Assembly (NCBI GenBank): GCA_001917585.1
Contig: MNEG01000069.1
Coordinates: 1 to 43,003 of the forward strand
Direction of reading: 5' to 3'
DNA from: Candidatus Rokubacteria bacterium 13_1_40CM_68_15
Lineage (GTDB): Bacteria; Methylomirabilota; Methylomirabilia; Rokubacteriales; CSP1-6
Length of the DNA stretch: 43,003 bases
The notes under the pieces are model-generated. The model was not told where the DNA came from. It made no database searches and worked only from the letters and a program-made list of their open reading frames with translations. This document shows, in pieces, positions 9,065-18,976 of this stretch; position 1 is the stretch's first letter, and each line of letters starts with the position of its first letter. A program made the translations under genes and the position numbers.

Positions 9065-10480
9065 CTAAGCCTCCTCGATTCCGTACTCACCCCACTGCGC
9101 GTCCACCCGGTCCAGATCTTCTTTGGGCGGGATGGAGCGGGCCGGAAACTTGTGCTTCCGCGTCGCATCGACGCCGATCTTGGAGGAGGGCACGGTCTTC
9201 CGCTCGTCCGAGTCCGCCTCCTCGGACACCGAGGGGTCGAGCGCCACGCCGGCGGTGTCACGGTTGATGTAGACGTCCCGCGTGGGCTGGACGTGCCACG
9301 ACATCGCCCACAGGACCTGGAAATAGTCGCGCACGTCGATGTCTTCGTCGACGACCACCACCCACTTCGACCACGAGGGATCATAGGCCCACACCGCCCA
9401 CATCGCGCGCTGCGGCAGCCCGGGGTGATCCCGGCGGAGGGAGATGCCGAGGAACGCCGCGCCCCCGCCAGCCTCCAGGAGATGGACGTCGCGCACCGGA
9501 AGCTTCAAATCGCGGGTCAGATGCTTGAACAAGGCCACGTCGCGCCCGGTGCCGCGGATACAGCTCGACTCGCTCGGCGGCATCTGGCTGAAGAAGGCCT
9601 GGTAGATGGGATCGGTCCGGTGGGTGATGGCGGTGACCTCGATGACGAAGCTCGGCCCCGACGCCCCCATGTAGCCGGTGTACTCACCGAACGGCCCTTC
9701 CGGCTCCCGCACGCCTGGCGGGATGAAGCCCTCGACGACGATCTCGGCGTGAGCCGGCACCTCGAGGTCGTTGGTCTCGCAGGTGACCACCTCGAGTGGC
9801 TCGCCCCGAAGGCCGCCGGCCACGCCGAACTCGTCACCGCGGACGCGCGCCACCGACGTCAGCGGCACGGGCGGATCGCACCCGATCACGACCGCGCAGG
9901 GCGTCGGCCTGCCCTGCTTCTCGTTCTTCATGATGTGCGGGTACATGTCGCGCCAGGCGTTGCTGAGGAAGATCCCGTACTTCCTCGGCCCCTTTTGCAT
10001 CAGCCGGTACGTTCCCACATTGCGCTCGCCGGTCTCGGGATCCTTCGAGACCACGCACGGCGCGGTCACGTAGGGCGCCGGGTCCTGGCCGCGTGTCCAG
10101 ATGCAGAGCGGCAGCTTCGTGATGTCGGCCCGATCGCCCTTGAGCACGATGTCCTTCACCGGTCCGCGGTTCACGCGCACGGGCGGAATGGGCTTCGTCT
10201 GCGCCTCCGCCCACTTGTCGGCGATCTTGTCCACCGTCGTCTGGAGCGACAGCGCGTACACCTCGGGCGAGGCCCCGAGGATCCCCGCCACCAGGGGCAT
10301 CGAGAACCCCTTGATGCGCTCGAACATCATCGCGGGGCGACGGGCCGGCGGGATCCGCTGGAACACGCGGCGCATGACCGCGGTCACCTCCCAGTCCGGA
10401 TCCACCTCCTTCTTCACGTGGTGCAGCTTGCCGCGTCGCTCGAGCGCACTCAGGTAGTCCCGTAGGTCCTTGTAGGCCAT
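9065..10480 (-). CDS. UbiD family (de)carboxylase
   Basis: 471 aa; MAYKDLRDYLSALERRGKLHHVKKEVDPDWEVTAVMRR and conserved EPEGPFGEYTGYMG. Confidence 0.93.
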   Translation of the reverse strand: MAYKDLRDYLSALERRGKLHHVKKEVDPDWEVTAVMRRVFQRIPPARRPAMMFERIKGFSMPLVAGILGASPEVYALSLQTTVDKIADKWAEAQTKPIPPVRVNRGPVKDIVLKGDRADITKLPLCIWTRGQDPAPYVTAPCVVSKDPETGERNVGTYRLMQKGPRKYGIFLSNAWRDMYPHIMKNEKQGRPTPCAVVIGCDPPVPLTSVARVRGDEFGVAGGLRGEPLEVVTCETNDLEVPAHAEIVVEGFIPPGVREPEGPFGEYTGYMGASGPSFVIEVTAITHRTDPIYQAFFSQMPPSESSCIRGTGRDVALFKHLTRDLKLPVRDVHLLEAGGGAAFLGISLRRDHPGLPQRAMWAVWAYDPSWSKWVVVVDEDIDVRDYFQVLWAMSWHVQPTRDVYINRDTAGVALDPSVSEEADSDERKTVPSSKIGVDATRKHKFPARSIPPKEDLDRVDAQWGEYGIEEA

Positions 10481-10486
10481 CGCCGG

Positions 10487-10496
10487 AATTATAATT
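10487..10496. promoter_or_regulatory. Palindromic AATTATAATT with TATAAT on both strands between divergent genes
   Basis: Isolated AT-rich 10-mer in the very short ubiD / molybdopterin-subunit divergent gap. Confidence 0.4.
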
Positions 10497-10515
10497 GACG
10501 ACCGCGGCCGATCCC

Positions 10516-12822
10516 ATGCCCACGAGATTCTCCGGACAACCCCTCAAGCGCCTGGAAGATCCCCGCCTGCTGCGTGGCCAGGCGACGTTCCTCGACGACC
10601 TGCGCGTGTCCGGCGCGCGCCACGTGGCGTTCGTCCGCAGCATTCACCCGCACGCACGCTTTCAGGTCGACGCCTCCGCGGCACGCGCCATCCCCGGCGT
10701 GATCGCCGTGTTCGTCGGTGGCGATCTGGCCCCGGCGCGCGAGATTCCCGTCGTCATCGATCACCCGGCGCTCAGGCCGTGCCGGCATCCGCTGCTGGCG
10801 AGCAACAAGATCCGCTACGTCGGAGAGCCGATTGCCGTCGTCGTAGCCGAGAGCCGCTACACCGCCGAAGACGGTGCCGAGGCCGTGAAGGTCGAGTACG
10901 ACCCGCTCCAGCCCGTGCGCGACGCTCCGGCGGCCGTCGCGTCGGGCGCCGTCCTGCTCCACGACGACCTGGCCGGCAACCTCGCCGCCGACTTCACCGT
11001 GCGCGTCGGCGACGCCGACGCGGCATTCCGCACCGCGGACGTGACGACGCGCGAGACGTACTACGTTCACCGCTACACGGGAATGCCGCTGGAGACCCGG
11101 GGCGTCGCGGCCGACTACGATGCCGGCACCGGCCAGCTGACGCTGTGGTCGTCGACGCAGTGGCCGCATACGTTACGGGACGGCCTGCGCGACGTGCTGC
11201 GCCTGCCCGAACACCGCATCCGCGTGGTGGCGCCGGACGTCGGCGGAGGCTTCGGCGTCAAGCAGGAGATCTACCCCGAGGAGGTCGTGCTGGCGCGCCT
11301 GGCCATGCTACTGCGTGGGCGGGTGAAGTGGATCGAGACGCGCCGGGAGCACCTGACGACGGCCGCCCACGCGCGAGAGCAGTGGCACGACGTCGAGCTC
11401 GCCGCCCGCCGCGACGGCACCATCCTCGCCCTGCGTGCCGAGATCCTGGCCGACATCGGCGCGTACACCCGCAGCCTCGGCGTGCTCTGTCCTTCCCTCA
11501 CCGCCGCCAGCCTGCCCGGGGCGTATCGCATTCGCGATTACACCTGCCGGGTGCGCGCGGCGCTCACGTGCAAGGCGCCGGCGGGCGCCTATCGCGGCGC
11601 CGGCCAGCCCGAGGCGGTGTTCGCGATCGAGCGCGCGATGGATCACCTCGCGCAAACGCTCCGAATCGATCCCGGCGAGCTTCGGCGGCGCAATTTCGTC
11701 GGGCGCGACGAGTTCCCGTGGGAGGTCGGGACCGCGTCGGCCCAGGTTCCGGTCACCTATGACAGCGGCGACTACGAGGGCGCGCTCGACGCCGCGCTCG
11801 AGCTGGCCCGGTACGAGGAGCGCCGCGCGGCGCAAGCCGTCGAGCGTGGGAAGGGAGAGGGCGGTCGACTCCTCGGCATCGGCATCGCCGCGTACGTCCT
11901 GCTGACCGGGCTCGGGCCCCACGAGGGGGCGGTGTTGCGCGTGGATCCGGGTGAAGGGGTCCTCCTCGTCACCGGAGCGTCGCCTCACGGCCAGGGCACC
12001 GCCACGATGCTGGCGCAGGTCGTCGCCGATGAGCTCGGCGTGCAACCGCACGAGGTCGTGGTGAGACACGGCGATACCGCGTTGATCCCGTTCGGCGTGG
12101 GAACGTACGCGAGCCGCAACGCCGTCGTCGCGGGGAACGCCGCGCTGATCGCCGCGCGAGCCGTCGCCACCAAGGCCAGGCGGCTGGCCGCCCATCTGCT
12201 GGAGGTCAGCGACGCCGACCTCGAGCTCGCCGACAGCGTCGTGCGTGTCGTCGGCGCGCCGGATCGCTGCCTCTCGCTCGCCGAGCTGGCGAGGGCCTGC
12301 GCGCCGGGCGCGCCCCTGCCCGACGGGATGGACCCCGGGCTCGAGGCGACGCACTACTTTCCGGCGCCGCGGGCGACCTTTGCCAGCGGCGTCCACGTCG
12401 CCACCGTCGAGATCGAGCGCGAGACCGGACGAATCGAGATCCTCGACTACACCGTCGTGAGCGACGCCGGCCGTGTGATCAATCCCCTCATCGTCGAGGG
12501 GCAGATCCATGGCGGGGTCGCCCAGGGGGTGGGGGGTGCGCTCTACGAAGAGCTCGTGTACGACGATCACGGTCAGCCGCGTACCCAATCGCTGCTGGAG
12601 TACGTGATGCCGACTGCCGAGCAAGTCCCATCGATCAGGATCGCGAACCTAATAACGCCCAGCCCCCTCAACCCGCTGGGCGTGAAGGGCGTCGGCGAGG
12701 CGGGCGCCCTGGCCCCACCGGCCGCGATCGCGGCCGCCGTCGAGGACGCGTTGCGGCCCTTCGGGGCGCGCATCACGGGAACGCCGCTGCGGCCCGAGGA
12801 CATTTTCCGCCTGATGCGCTAA
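10516..12822 (+). CDS. Xanthine dehydrogenase / CoxL-like molybdopterin-binding (large) subunit
   Basis: GQPLKRLEDPRLLRGQATFLDDL, VVAPDVGGGFGVKQE, PAGAYRGAGQPEAVFAIERAMD, GVKGVGEAGALAPPAAIAAAVEDAL. Confidence 0.92.
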   Translation: MPTRFSGQPLKRLEDPRLLRGQATFLDDLRVSGARHVAFVRSIHPHARFQVDASAARAIPGVIAVFVGGDLAPAREIPVVIDHPALRPCRHPLLASNKIRYVGEPIAVVVAESRYTAEDGAEAVKVEYDPLQPVRDAPAAVASGAVLLHDDLAGNLAADFTVRVGDADAAFRTADVTTRETYYVHRYTGMPLETRGVAADYDAGTGQLTLWSSTQWPHTLRDGLRDVLRLPEHRIRVVAPDVGGGFGVKQEIYPEEVVLARLAMLLRGRVKWIETRREHLTTAAHAREQWHDVELAARRDGTILALRAEILADIGAYTRSLGVLCPSLTAASLPGAYRIRDYTCRVRAALTCKAPAGAYRGAGQPEAVFAIERAMDHLAQTLRIDPGELRRRNFVGRDEFPWEVGTASAQVPVTYDSGDYEGALDAALELARYEERRAAQAVERGKGEGGRLLGIGIAAYVLLTGLGPHEGAVLRVDPGEGVLLVTGASPHGQGTATMLAQVVADELGVQPHEVVVRHGDTALIPFGVGTYASRNAVVAGNAALIAARAVATKARRLAAHLLEVSDADLELADSVVRVVGAPDRCLSLAELARACAPGAPLPDGMDPGLEATHYFPAPRATFASGVHVATVEIERETGRIEILDYTVVSDAGRVINPLIVEGQIHGGVAQGVGGALYEELVYDDHGQPRTQSLLEYVMPTAEQVPSIRIANLITPSPLNPLGVKGVGEAGALAPPAAIAAAVEDALRPFGARITGTPLRPEDIFRLMR

Positions 12823-12847
12823 GTTACCGCTGCAAAGGAGGCGACTC

Positions 12848-13849
12848 ATGCCGATCCTCATCCTTCTCGCCATCCTGCTGGCGGCCGGCGACGCCGCCGC
12901 TCAGACCAGGGTGAAGTTCGCGCTCGACTGGCAGATCCAGGGGCCGCAGGCGCCGTTCATCACGGCGAAGGCGATAGGAGCGTTCTCGGCCCGCGGCCTG
13001 GACGTCACCATCGATCGCGGTACCGGCTCGCAGAAGACGATCGAGCAGGTGGCGACCGGGACCTACGACATGGGCTACGGCGACATCAACTCGATGATCG
13101 AGTACAACGTCAAGAATCCGCAGAATCCGCTCATCGCGGTCGGGATCGTCCTCAACTCGCCGCCCTTCGCGCTGCTCTCGCTCAAGCGGAACGGGATCCG
13201 CGAGCCGAAAGACCTCCAGGGCGCGAGCATCGGCGCGCCGGCCGGCGACGCGCCGCGCCGGCTGTGGCCGATCTTCGCGAAGAACGCCGGCGTGCCGGTC
13301 GACAGCGTGACGTGGACCAACATGGCGCCGCCGCTCCGCGAGCCGGCGCTGGTGAAGGGCGACGTCAAGGCGATCTCCGGCTTCTACTTCACGGGCTTCC
13401 TCAACCTGACCGAGAACTTGAAAGTGCCGGAGAGCGACGTCGTCGCGTTCAATTACAGCGACTACGGCATCGACCTCTACGGCAACGCGGTGATCGTGCG
13501 CGTCGACTGGCTCAAGGCCAACGAGGACACGGCACGTCGGTTCCTGGCCGCCCTGGCGGCGGGCTTCAAGGCGGTGATCAAGGACCCGAAGGCGGCGATC
13601 GTTCACGTCAAGACGGCCGAGCCCCTGTCGAACGAGGCCACCGAGCTGAAGCGTCTGCAGCTCGCGATCAGCGCCAACATGATCAACGACGAGGTGAAGA
13701 AAAACGGTCTGCTCGCCATCGATGCCGCGCGCATGCAGCGCGCGATCGACCAGGTGGTTGTGTCATTCGAACTCGGGTCGAAGCCGAGCGTCGCGCAGGT
13801 GTTCACCGGCGCCTATCTGCCGCCGGCCTCCGAGCGCAAGCTGGATTAG
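12848..13849 (+). CDS. ABC transporter substrate-binding protein (NMT1/THI5/SsuA-like)
   Basis: Signal peptide, VKFALDWQIQGPQAPFITAKAIGAFSARGLDVTIDRGTGSQKTIEQVATGTYDMGYGD. Confidence 0.9.
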   Translation: MPILILLAILLAAGDAAAQTRVKFALDWQIQGPQAPFITAKAIGAFSARGLDVTIDRGTGSQKTIEQVATGTYDMGYGDINSMIEYNVKNPQNPLIAVGIVLNSPPFALLSLKRNGIREPKDLQGASIGAPAGDAPRRLWPIFAKNAGVPVDSVTWTNMAPPLREPALVKGDVKAISGFYFTGFLNLTENLKVPESDVVAFNYSDYGIDLYGNAVIVRVDWLKANEDTARRFLAALAAGFKAVIKDPKAAIVHVKTAEPLSNEATELKRLQLAISANMINDEVKKNGLLAIDAARMQRAIDQVVVSFELGSKPSVAQVFTGAYLPPASERKLD

Positions 13850-13856
13850 CTCGACC

Positions 13857-14657
13857 GTGCCGGCGGACGCCGCGATCCAGCTGCGCGACGTCGCCTTCGA
13901 GTACCTGACGAACGGTCGCGTGACCCGCGCGGTCGAGGACGTGTCGCTCGAGGTGACGCGGGGCGCGACCGTGGCGTTCGTGGGACCGAGCGGCTGCGGC
14001 AAGTCCACGCTGCTCAAGCTCGTCGCGGGTTTGCTCACGACCAGCCGGGGCACCATCATCGTCGATGGTCGACCGGTCAAAGGTCCGCTCGAGAACGTCG
14101 GAATGGCGTTTCAGAATCCGGTGCTGCTGCCCTGGCGCACCGTCCTCGACAACCTGCTCCTGCCCTTCGAGATCCTCCGGGAGAACGGCGATCCCCGCGC
14201 TCCCGACCGGGCCGTGTGGAAGGACAAGGCGAGCGCCCTTTTGAAGACGGTCGGCCTGGCCGGCGCCGAGCATCGCCAGCCGCGGGAGCTGTCGGGCGGG
14301 ATGCGCCAGCGCGTGAGCCTCTGCCGGGCGCTCATCCACGAGCCCCGGTTGCTGCTCCTCGACGAGCCCTTCGCCGCGCTCGACGCCTTCACTCGTGAGG
14401 AGATGTGGGAGCTGCATCAGACCCTGCGCCGGCACCGGGAGTTCACCGGCGTGCTGGTGACTCACGACCTCCGCGAAGCGGTGTTCCTGGCCCAGACGAT
14501 CTACGTGATGTCGGCCGACCCCGGCCGCATCGCCCACGTCCACGAGGTGAAGCTGCCCACGCCGCGGACGCTGGCCCAGCTCTACGGTGCCGAGGCGACG
14601 GCGCTGATCCGCCTCATGCGGGAGCAGATCCGGCCGAGCCGGGAGGCCGTCGCGTGA
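13857..14657 (+). CDS. ABC transporter ATP-binding protein (nitrate/sulfonate/taurine-type)
   Basis: Walker A GPSGCGKST, signature LSGGMRQR, Walker B LLLLDEPFAALD; GTG start directly after the SBP gene. Confidence 0.93.
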   Translation: MPADAAIQLRDVAFEYLTNGRVTRAVEDVSLEVTRGATVAFVGPSGCGKSTLLKLVAGLLTTSRGTIIVDGRPVKGPLENVGMAFQNPVLLPWRTVLDNLLLPFEILRENGDPRAPDRAVWKDKASALLKTVGLAGAEHRQPRELSGGMRQRVSLCRALIHEPRLLLLDEPFAALDAFTREEMWELHQTLRRHREFTGVLVTHDLREAVFLAQTIYVMSADPGRIAHVHEVKLPTPRTLAQLYGAEATALIRLMREQIRPSREAVA

Positions 14658-15412
14658 GCGGCCTCGTCAGTCGCCGCGTCGTCCTGCCCCTGCTGCTCTT
14701 CGCGGCCGTGCTGGCCGTCTGGGAGGCGGCGGTGCCGCTGCTGCGGATCCAGCAGATCGTGCTGCCGACGCCGAGCGGCATCGCGCTGACGATGGTGCAC
14801 ACGGCGGGCCCCATCGCGTTCCACGCCCGTCACACGCTGGTCACGACGCTCCTCGGGTTCGGCTTCGCCGTCGGGCTCGGCCTCCTCCTCGGCTTCGCGA
14901 TCGGCGCGTCGGCCACCGTGCACGACGCGATCTACCCGCTCCTCGTCGGCTTCAACAGCATCCCCAAGGCCGCCATGGTGCCGCTGCTCGTCATGTGGTT
15001 CGGGATCGGCGCCGTGCCGGCCGTGCTCACCGCGTTCCTGCTCGCCTTCTTTCCCGTCGCGGTGAACGTCGCCGTCGGCCTGGCCACGCTCGAGTCCGAG
15101 CTGCGCGATGTCCTCCGCGCGCTCGGCGCCTCGCGCTGGCAGATCTTCCGGAAGGTCGGCGTGCCGCGCACGATGCCGCTCTTCTTCGCGTCGCTGAAGG
15201 TCGCGATCTCGTCGGCGTTCGTGGGCTCGGTGATCTCCGAGACCGTCGCTTCGAACGCCGGGATCGGTTACCTGATGGCCGTGGCCGGCTCCGACTTCAA
15301 CACGCGCCTGGCCTTCGGAGGACTCTTCGTCCTGGCGGCCATGGGCGTGCTCCTCTATGGCGTCTTCGCCATCATCGAGCGGCGCATGACGGCCTGGGCC
15401 TACACCGAGTAA
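14654..15412 (+). CDS. ABC transporter permease (SsuC/BPD type)
   Basis: GTGA overlap with the ATPase; multiple TM segments; EAA-like loop LRALGASRWQIFRKVGVPRTMP. Confidence 0.93.
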   Translation: MSGLVSRRVVLPLLLFAAVLAVWEAAVPLLRIQQIVLPTPSGIALTMVHTAGPIAFHARHTLVTTLLGFGFAVGLGLLLGFAIGASATVHDAIYPLLVGFNSIPKAAMVPLLVMWFGIGAVPAVLTAFLLAFFPVAVNVAVGLATLESELRDVLRALGASRWQIFRKVGVPRTMPLFFASLKVAISSAFVGSVISETVASNAGIGYLMAVAGSDFNTRLAFGGLFVLAAMGVLLYGVFAIIERRMTAWAYTE

Positions 15413-15424
15413 CGAGAGAGACTG

Positions 15425-16612
15425 GTGGACGCCTTGATTCGCGAGTGGCTCAACGTCGGGCTCCGCTGGGTCCACGTGATCGCGGGGATCGGCTGGATCG
15501 GCACCTCGCTCTACTTCATGTGGCTGGACGCCAGCCTCACGAAGCCGAACCCGCCGCGGGCGCGCGTCGAGGGCGAGACGTGGCTCCTCCACAGCGGCGG
15601 TTTCTATCTCGTGGAGCGGCGACAACTTCCCCCGGGTCAGCTGCCCTCGCCGATCCACTGGTTCAAGTGGGAAGCCGCCATGACCTGGCTCACGGGCTTC
15701 CCGTTGCTGGTCCTCGTCTACTACACGACGCGCGGCGTGTACCTCGTCGATCCGGCCGTCTCGTCGATCACACCAGGCGCGGCGGTCCTCGTGGGGATCG
15801 GGCTCCTCGTCGTTTCGTGGGCCGGGTACGACCTCCTGTGGACGTCGCCCCTCGCCCGCGAGGGCAGGCGCGCCGCCGCCGTGCTGTCGTGGGCCGTCCT
15901 CTTCGCGGTCGTCTACGCGCTGACGCACGTCTTGAGCGGCCGTGCCGCGTACATCCACGTGGGCGCGATGCTCGGCACCATCATGGTCGCCAACGTGTGG
16001 ATGCGGATCGTGCCGGCGCAGCGCGAGATCATCGCCGCCGCCGAGGCGGGCCGGACGCCCGATCGGACGCTATCGATGCGGGCGAAACAACGCTCGACCC
16101 ACAACAGCTACGTGACGTTTCCCGTGATCTTCATGATGCTGAGCAACCACTATCCGGGGACCTACGGTCATCCGCTCAACTGGCTGATCCTCGCGTTGCT
16201 GATCGTCGTGGGGGCCGGCGTCCGCCACGTGATGATCGCCCGCGAGAAGGGCCGGCCCGCCGACTGGTGGCTGCTCCCCGTGACGGCCGCTCTCGCCGCC
16301 GTCGTCTATCTCACCTCGCCTGCGTGGCTCGGTGGGACGACGCGGGGCGGAGAGCCCGTCGCCTTCGCGTCGGTCAAGGACGTCATCGATCGCCGGTGCG
16401 TCTCCTGCCACTCGCGGACACCGACCGACGACATCTTCCGCATCGCGCCCAACGGCGTCACGTTCGACACGCCGGAGAGCATCCGCGCCCGCGCCGAGAC
16501 GATCCGCGCCCGGACCGTCGTGTTGCGGAACATGCCGCTCGGAAACAAGACCGGCATGACCGACGCCGAGCGCGGACTGCTCGCTCGCTGGCTCGATCAG
16601 GAAGCCCGATGA
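15425..16612 (+). CDS. puuD: Urate hydroxylase PuuD-like membrane protein with C-terminal cytochrome c-like domain
   Basis: N-terminal LNVGLRWVHVIAGIGWIGTSLYFMWLDASL; C-terminal CVSCHS...MPLGNKTGMTDAERGLLARWL. Confidence 0.85.
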   Translation: MDALIREWLNVGLRWVHVIAGIGWIGTSLYFMWLDASLTKPNPPRARVEGETWLLHSGGFYLVERRQLPPGQLPSPIHWFKWEAAMTWLTGFPLLVLVYYTTRGVYLVDPAVSSITPGAAVLVGIGLLVVSWAGYDLLWTSPLAREGRRAAAVLSWAVLFAVVYALTHVLSGRAAYIHVGAMLGTIMVANVWMRIVPAQREIIAAAEAGRTPDRTLSMRAKQRSTHNSYVTFPVIFMMLSNHYPGTYGHPLNWLILALLIVVGAGVRHVMIAREKGRPADWWLLPVTAALAAVVYLTSPAWLGGTTRGGEPVAFASVKDVIDRRCVSCHSRTPTDDIFRIAPNGVTFDTPESIRARAETIRARTVVLRNMPLGNKTGMTDAERGLLARWLDQEAR

Positions 16613-16613
16613 T

Positions 16614-17633
16614 ATGATCGCCGCCGTGAAACGCCTCGGCATCATCGCGACGCTCGTGTGCCTCCTCGCGCCGGCTGTCTCGGCCCAGCCGTCGGCGATG
16701 ATCGGAACCAATCCGCCGGGCAGCGTGCTCTACGTCGTGGGCAACGCGCTGGCCAAGGTGGCGACCGAGGCCGGCACCGCCCGGCTCACCGTGCAGCCGT
16801 ACTCCGGCAGCAGCACGTTCCTGCCGATGCTCGAGTCCGGCGAGCTGGAGCTCGGCGTGAACAACGCGGTGGACGTCGGGCTCGCCTTCAGCGGCCCCGC
16901 GCTCAAGATCGGAGGGCGCAATCCGTTTCCTCACACGCCCGGTCTGCGCCTGGTCATGCGAAGCATGCCGCTGATGGTCGCGCCCGTCGTGCGGCGCGAT
17001 TCGCCGATCAAGACGATCCACGAGGTGAAGGGCAAGCGCGTCACCGGGGAATATCCGGCCAACCTCGCCATCTGGTACAACCTGTTCGGCGAGCTTTCCA
17101 GTGCGGGCCTCGGCTGGAAGGACGTGCGGGTGGTGCCGGTCGCCGGACTGAACGAAGGCATCGACGCGCTGACCCAGGGCCGCGCCGACGTGTCGACCTA
17201 CGCGATCAACGGCGCCAAGGTCCGCGAGGCGGACGCCAGTGTCGGCGTCCGCCATCTCTCCATCGATTGCTCGCCCGAGGGCGAGAAGCGCCTGCGCGCC
17301 GCCGTGCCCGGCTACTACGCGCGGCGCGTGAAGAAGGACGAGGCGGCGGCCGTCGTGGACGACATCTGCGTGGTGGCGTATGACGCCTACGTCGTCGCCG
17401 GCAAGGGCGCCAGCGACGCCGTCGTGGAAGGATTGCTCAAGGCCATCTGGAACGACGGCGCCAAGCTCGCGCCGTTCCATCCGCTGTTACGCGAGTGGAG
17501 CCGCGAGCGCATGGCCGGCGCCGACGTCACCATCCCGTATCATCCCGCCGCGATGCGCTTCTATCGCGAGCACGGGGCCTGGACGGCCGAGGTCGAGCAG
17601 GCGCAGCAGCGCCTGATCAAAGGCGGGCGCTGA
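16614..17633 (+). CDS. TAXI family TRAP transporter solute-binding protein
   Basis: [57 protein letters not shown]; signal peptide; immediately downstream of puuD. Confidence 0.9.
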   Translation: MIAAVKRLGIIATLVCLLAPAVSAQPSAMIGTNPPGSVLYVVGNALAKVATEAGTARLTVQPYSGSSTFLPMLESGELELGVNNAVDVGLAFSGPALKIGGRNPFPHTPGLRLVMRSMPLMVAPVVRRDSPIKTIHEVKGKRVTGEYPANLAIWYNLFGELSSAGLGWKDVRVVPVAGLNEGIDALTQGRADVSTYAINGAKVREADASVGVRHLSIDCSPEGEKRLRAAVPGYYARRVKKDEAAAVVDDICVVAYDAYVVAGKGASDAVVEGLLKAIWNDGAKLAPFHPLLREWSRERMAGADVTIPYHPAAMRFYREHGAWTAEVEQAQQRLIKGGR

Positions 17634-18846
17634 TCCGGGCCACCGCCTCTTCAGTCTGTTCGCGCGAGCCGAAGGCGGTCAGACGGAAGTACCCCTCGCC
17701 GCTCGGGCCGAAGCCCGATCCCGGCATCCCCACGACGTGCGCGTCGGTCAGCAGCTTGTCGAAGAACTCCCATGACGACAGCCCGGCCGGCGTGCGGACC
17801 CACAGGTAGGGCGCGTTGTGCCCGCCGTACACGGTGAGCCCGGCCGCCATCAGGCCGTCGCGAATGATCGCGGCGTTCTCCATGTAGTAGTCGATCAGCG
17901 TGCGGACCTGCTTCAGGCCATCGGGCGTGTACACGGCGGCCGCCGCCTTCTGAACGATGTAGGGGGCTCCGTTGGACTTGGTCGAGGTGCGGCGCAGCCA
18001 CAGCGTGTTGAGACTCACGGGCTCGCCGCGCGCCGTGCGTCCGTGCGCCTCCCTCGGCACGACCGTGTAGGCCAGTCGCAATCCGGTGAATCCCGCGCTC
18101 TTGGAGAAGCTCCGGCACTCGATGGCCACCTCACGCGCGCCGGCGATCTCGTAGATCGAGTGGGGCACGTCGGCGTCGCGGATGTAGGCCTCGTAGGCGG
18201 CGTCGTAGAGGATGGTCGCCTCGTGGGCTCGCGCGTAATCCACCCAGCGCTGCAGGGCCTCGCGCGTCATCACGGCGCCCGTCGGATTGTTCGGATAGCA
18301 GAGATAGATGAGATCGACGCGCCGGTCCGGCAACGCCGGCAGGAAGTCGTTCTCGGCCGTGCAGGGCAGATACGTGAAGCCCGCGTAGCGGCCGCTCGCG
18401 TCGGCCCGGCCGGAGCGCCCGGCGATGACGTTGCTATCGGCGTACACCGGGTAGACGGGATCCATCAGCGCCACCACGCAGTCGGTGGCGAAGATCTCCT
18501 GCAGGTTGGCGCTGTCGCTCTTGCCCCCATCGCTGACGAAGATCTCGTCCACGGCCACGTCGACGCCGCGCGAGCCAAAATCGTGGGCCGCGATCTCGGC
18601 GCGCAGGAAGTCGTACCCCACGTAGGGCCCGTAGCCCTTCAACGTCTCGGCTCGCCCCTGCTCGCGCGCTGCTTCCTCGAGGGCGTGCACCACCGCCGGC
18701 GGCAGCGGCCGGGTGACGTCACCGATGCCGAGCGAGATGACGCGAGCGTCGGGATGCGCCTCGCGGAAGGCCTGCGTGCGCCGCTTCACCTCGGCGAAGA
18801 GGTAGCTCGCCTGGAGGTTCAGATAGTGCTCGTTGATCCGGGGCAC
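17617..18846 (-). CDS. dapL: LL-diaminopimelate aminotransferase
   Basis: 409 aa; [58 protein letters not shown] (PLP lysine region). Confidence 0.95.
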   Translation of the reverse strand: MPRINEHYLNLQASYLFAEVKRRTQAFREAHPDARVISLGIGDVTRPLPPAVVHALEEAAREQGRAETLKGYGPYVGYDFLRAEIAAHDFGSRGVDVAVDEIFVSDGGKSDSANLQEIFATDCVVALMDPVYPVYADSNVIAGRSGRADASGRYAGFTYLPCTAENDFLPALPDRRVDLIYLCYPNNPTGAVMTREALQRWVDYARAHEATILYDAAYEAYIRDADVPHSIYEIAGAREVAIECRSFSKSAGFTGLRLAYTVVPREAHGRTARGEPVSLNTLWLRRTSTKSNGAPYIVQKAAAAVYTPDGLKQVRTLIDYYMENAAIIRDGLMAAGLTVYGGHNAPYLWVRTPAGLSSWEFFDKLLTDAHVVGMPGSGFGPSGEGYFRLTAFGSREQTEEAVARISARL

Positions 18847-18856
18847 GGCGCGGATT

Positions 18857-18960
18857 CTAGCAGACGCGCCGGGCCAGGCGGCGCCACACGCCCTCGGGCG
18901 TGATCGGCAGCGAGCCGTGGACCATGCCCTCGACGATGAGCTGATTCACCCGTCGCCCGC
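18857..18960 (-). pseudogene. Possible C-terminal remnant of a molybdopterin hydroxylase large subunit
   Basis: Minus-strand reading ...[34 protein letters not shown] resembles the VNPLIVEGQIHGG motif joined to a C-terminal LP[IL]TPE.VWR[AR]L tail. Confidence 0.3.
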
Positions 18961-18976
18961 GGTACAGTAGCGGGAC

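Noticed and set aside
9152-10465. 437-aa plus-strand ORF antisense to ubiD
   Set aside because: Antisense shadow of a clear UbiD gene; translation is H/R/D-rich with no domain features.
11308-12624. 438-aa minus-strand ORF antisense to the molybdopterin subunit
   Set aside because: Antisense shadow ORF; sense strand carries all expected family motifs.
14582-15958. 458-aa minus-strand ORF antisense to the ABC permease and puuD
   Set aside because: E/R/D-rich shadow ORF spanning two well-supported genes.
14995-16617. 540-aa plus-strand alternate-frame ORF over permease and puuD
   Set aside because: Arg-rich out-of-frame translation spanning two real genes.
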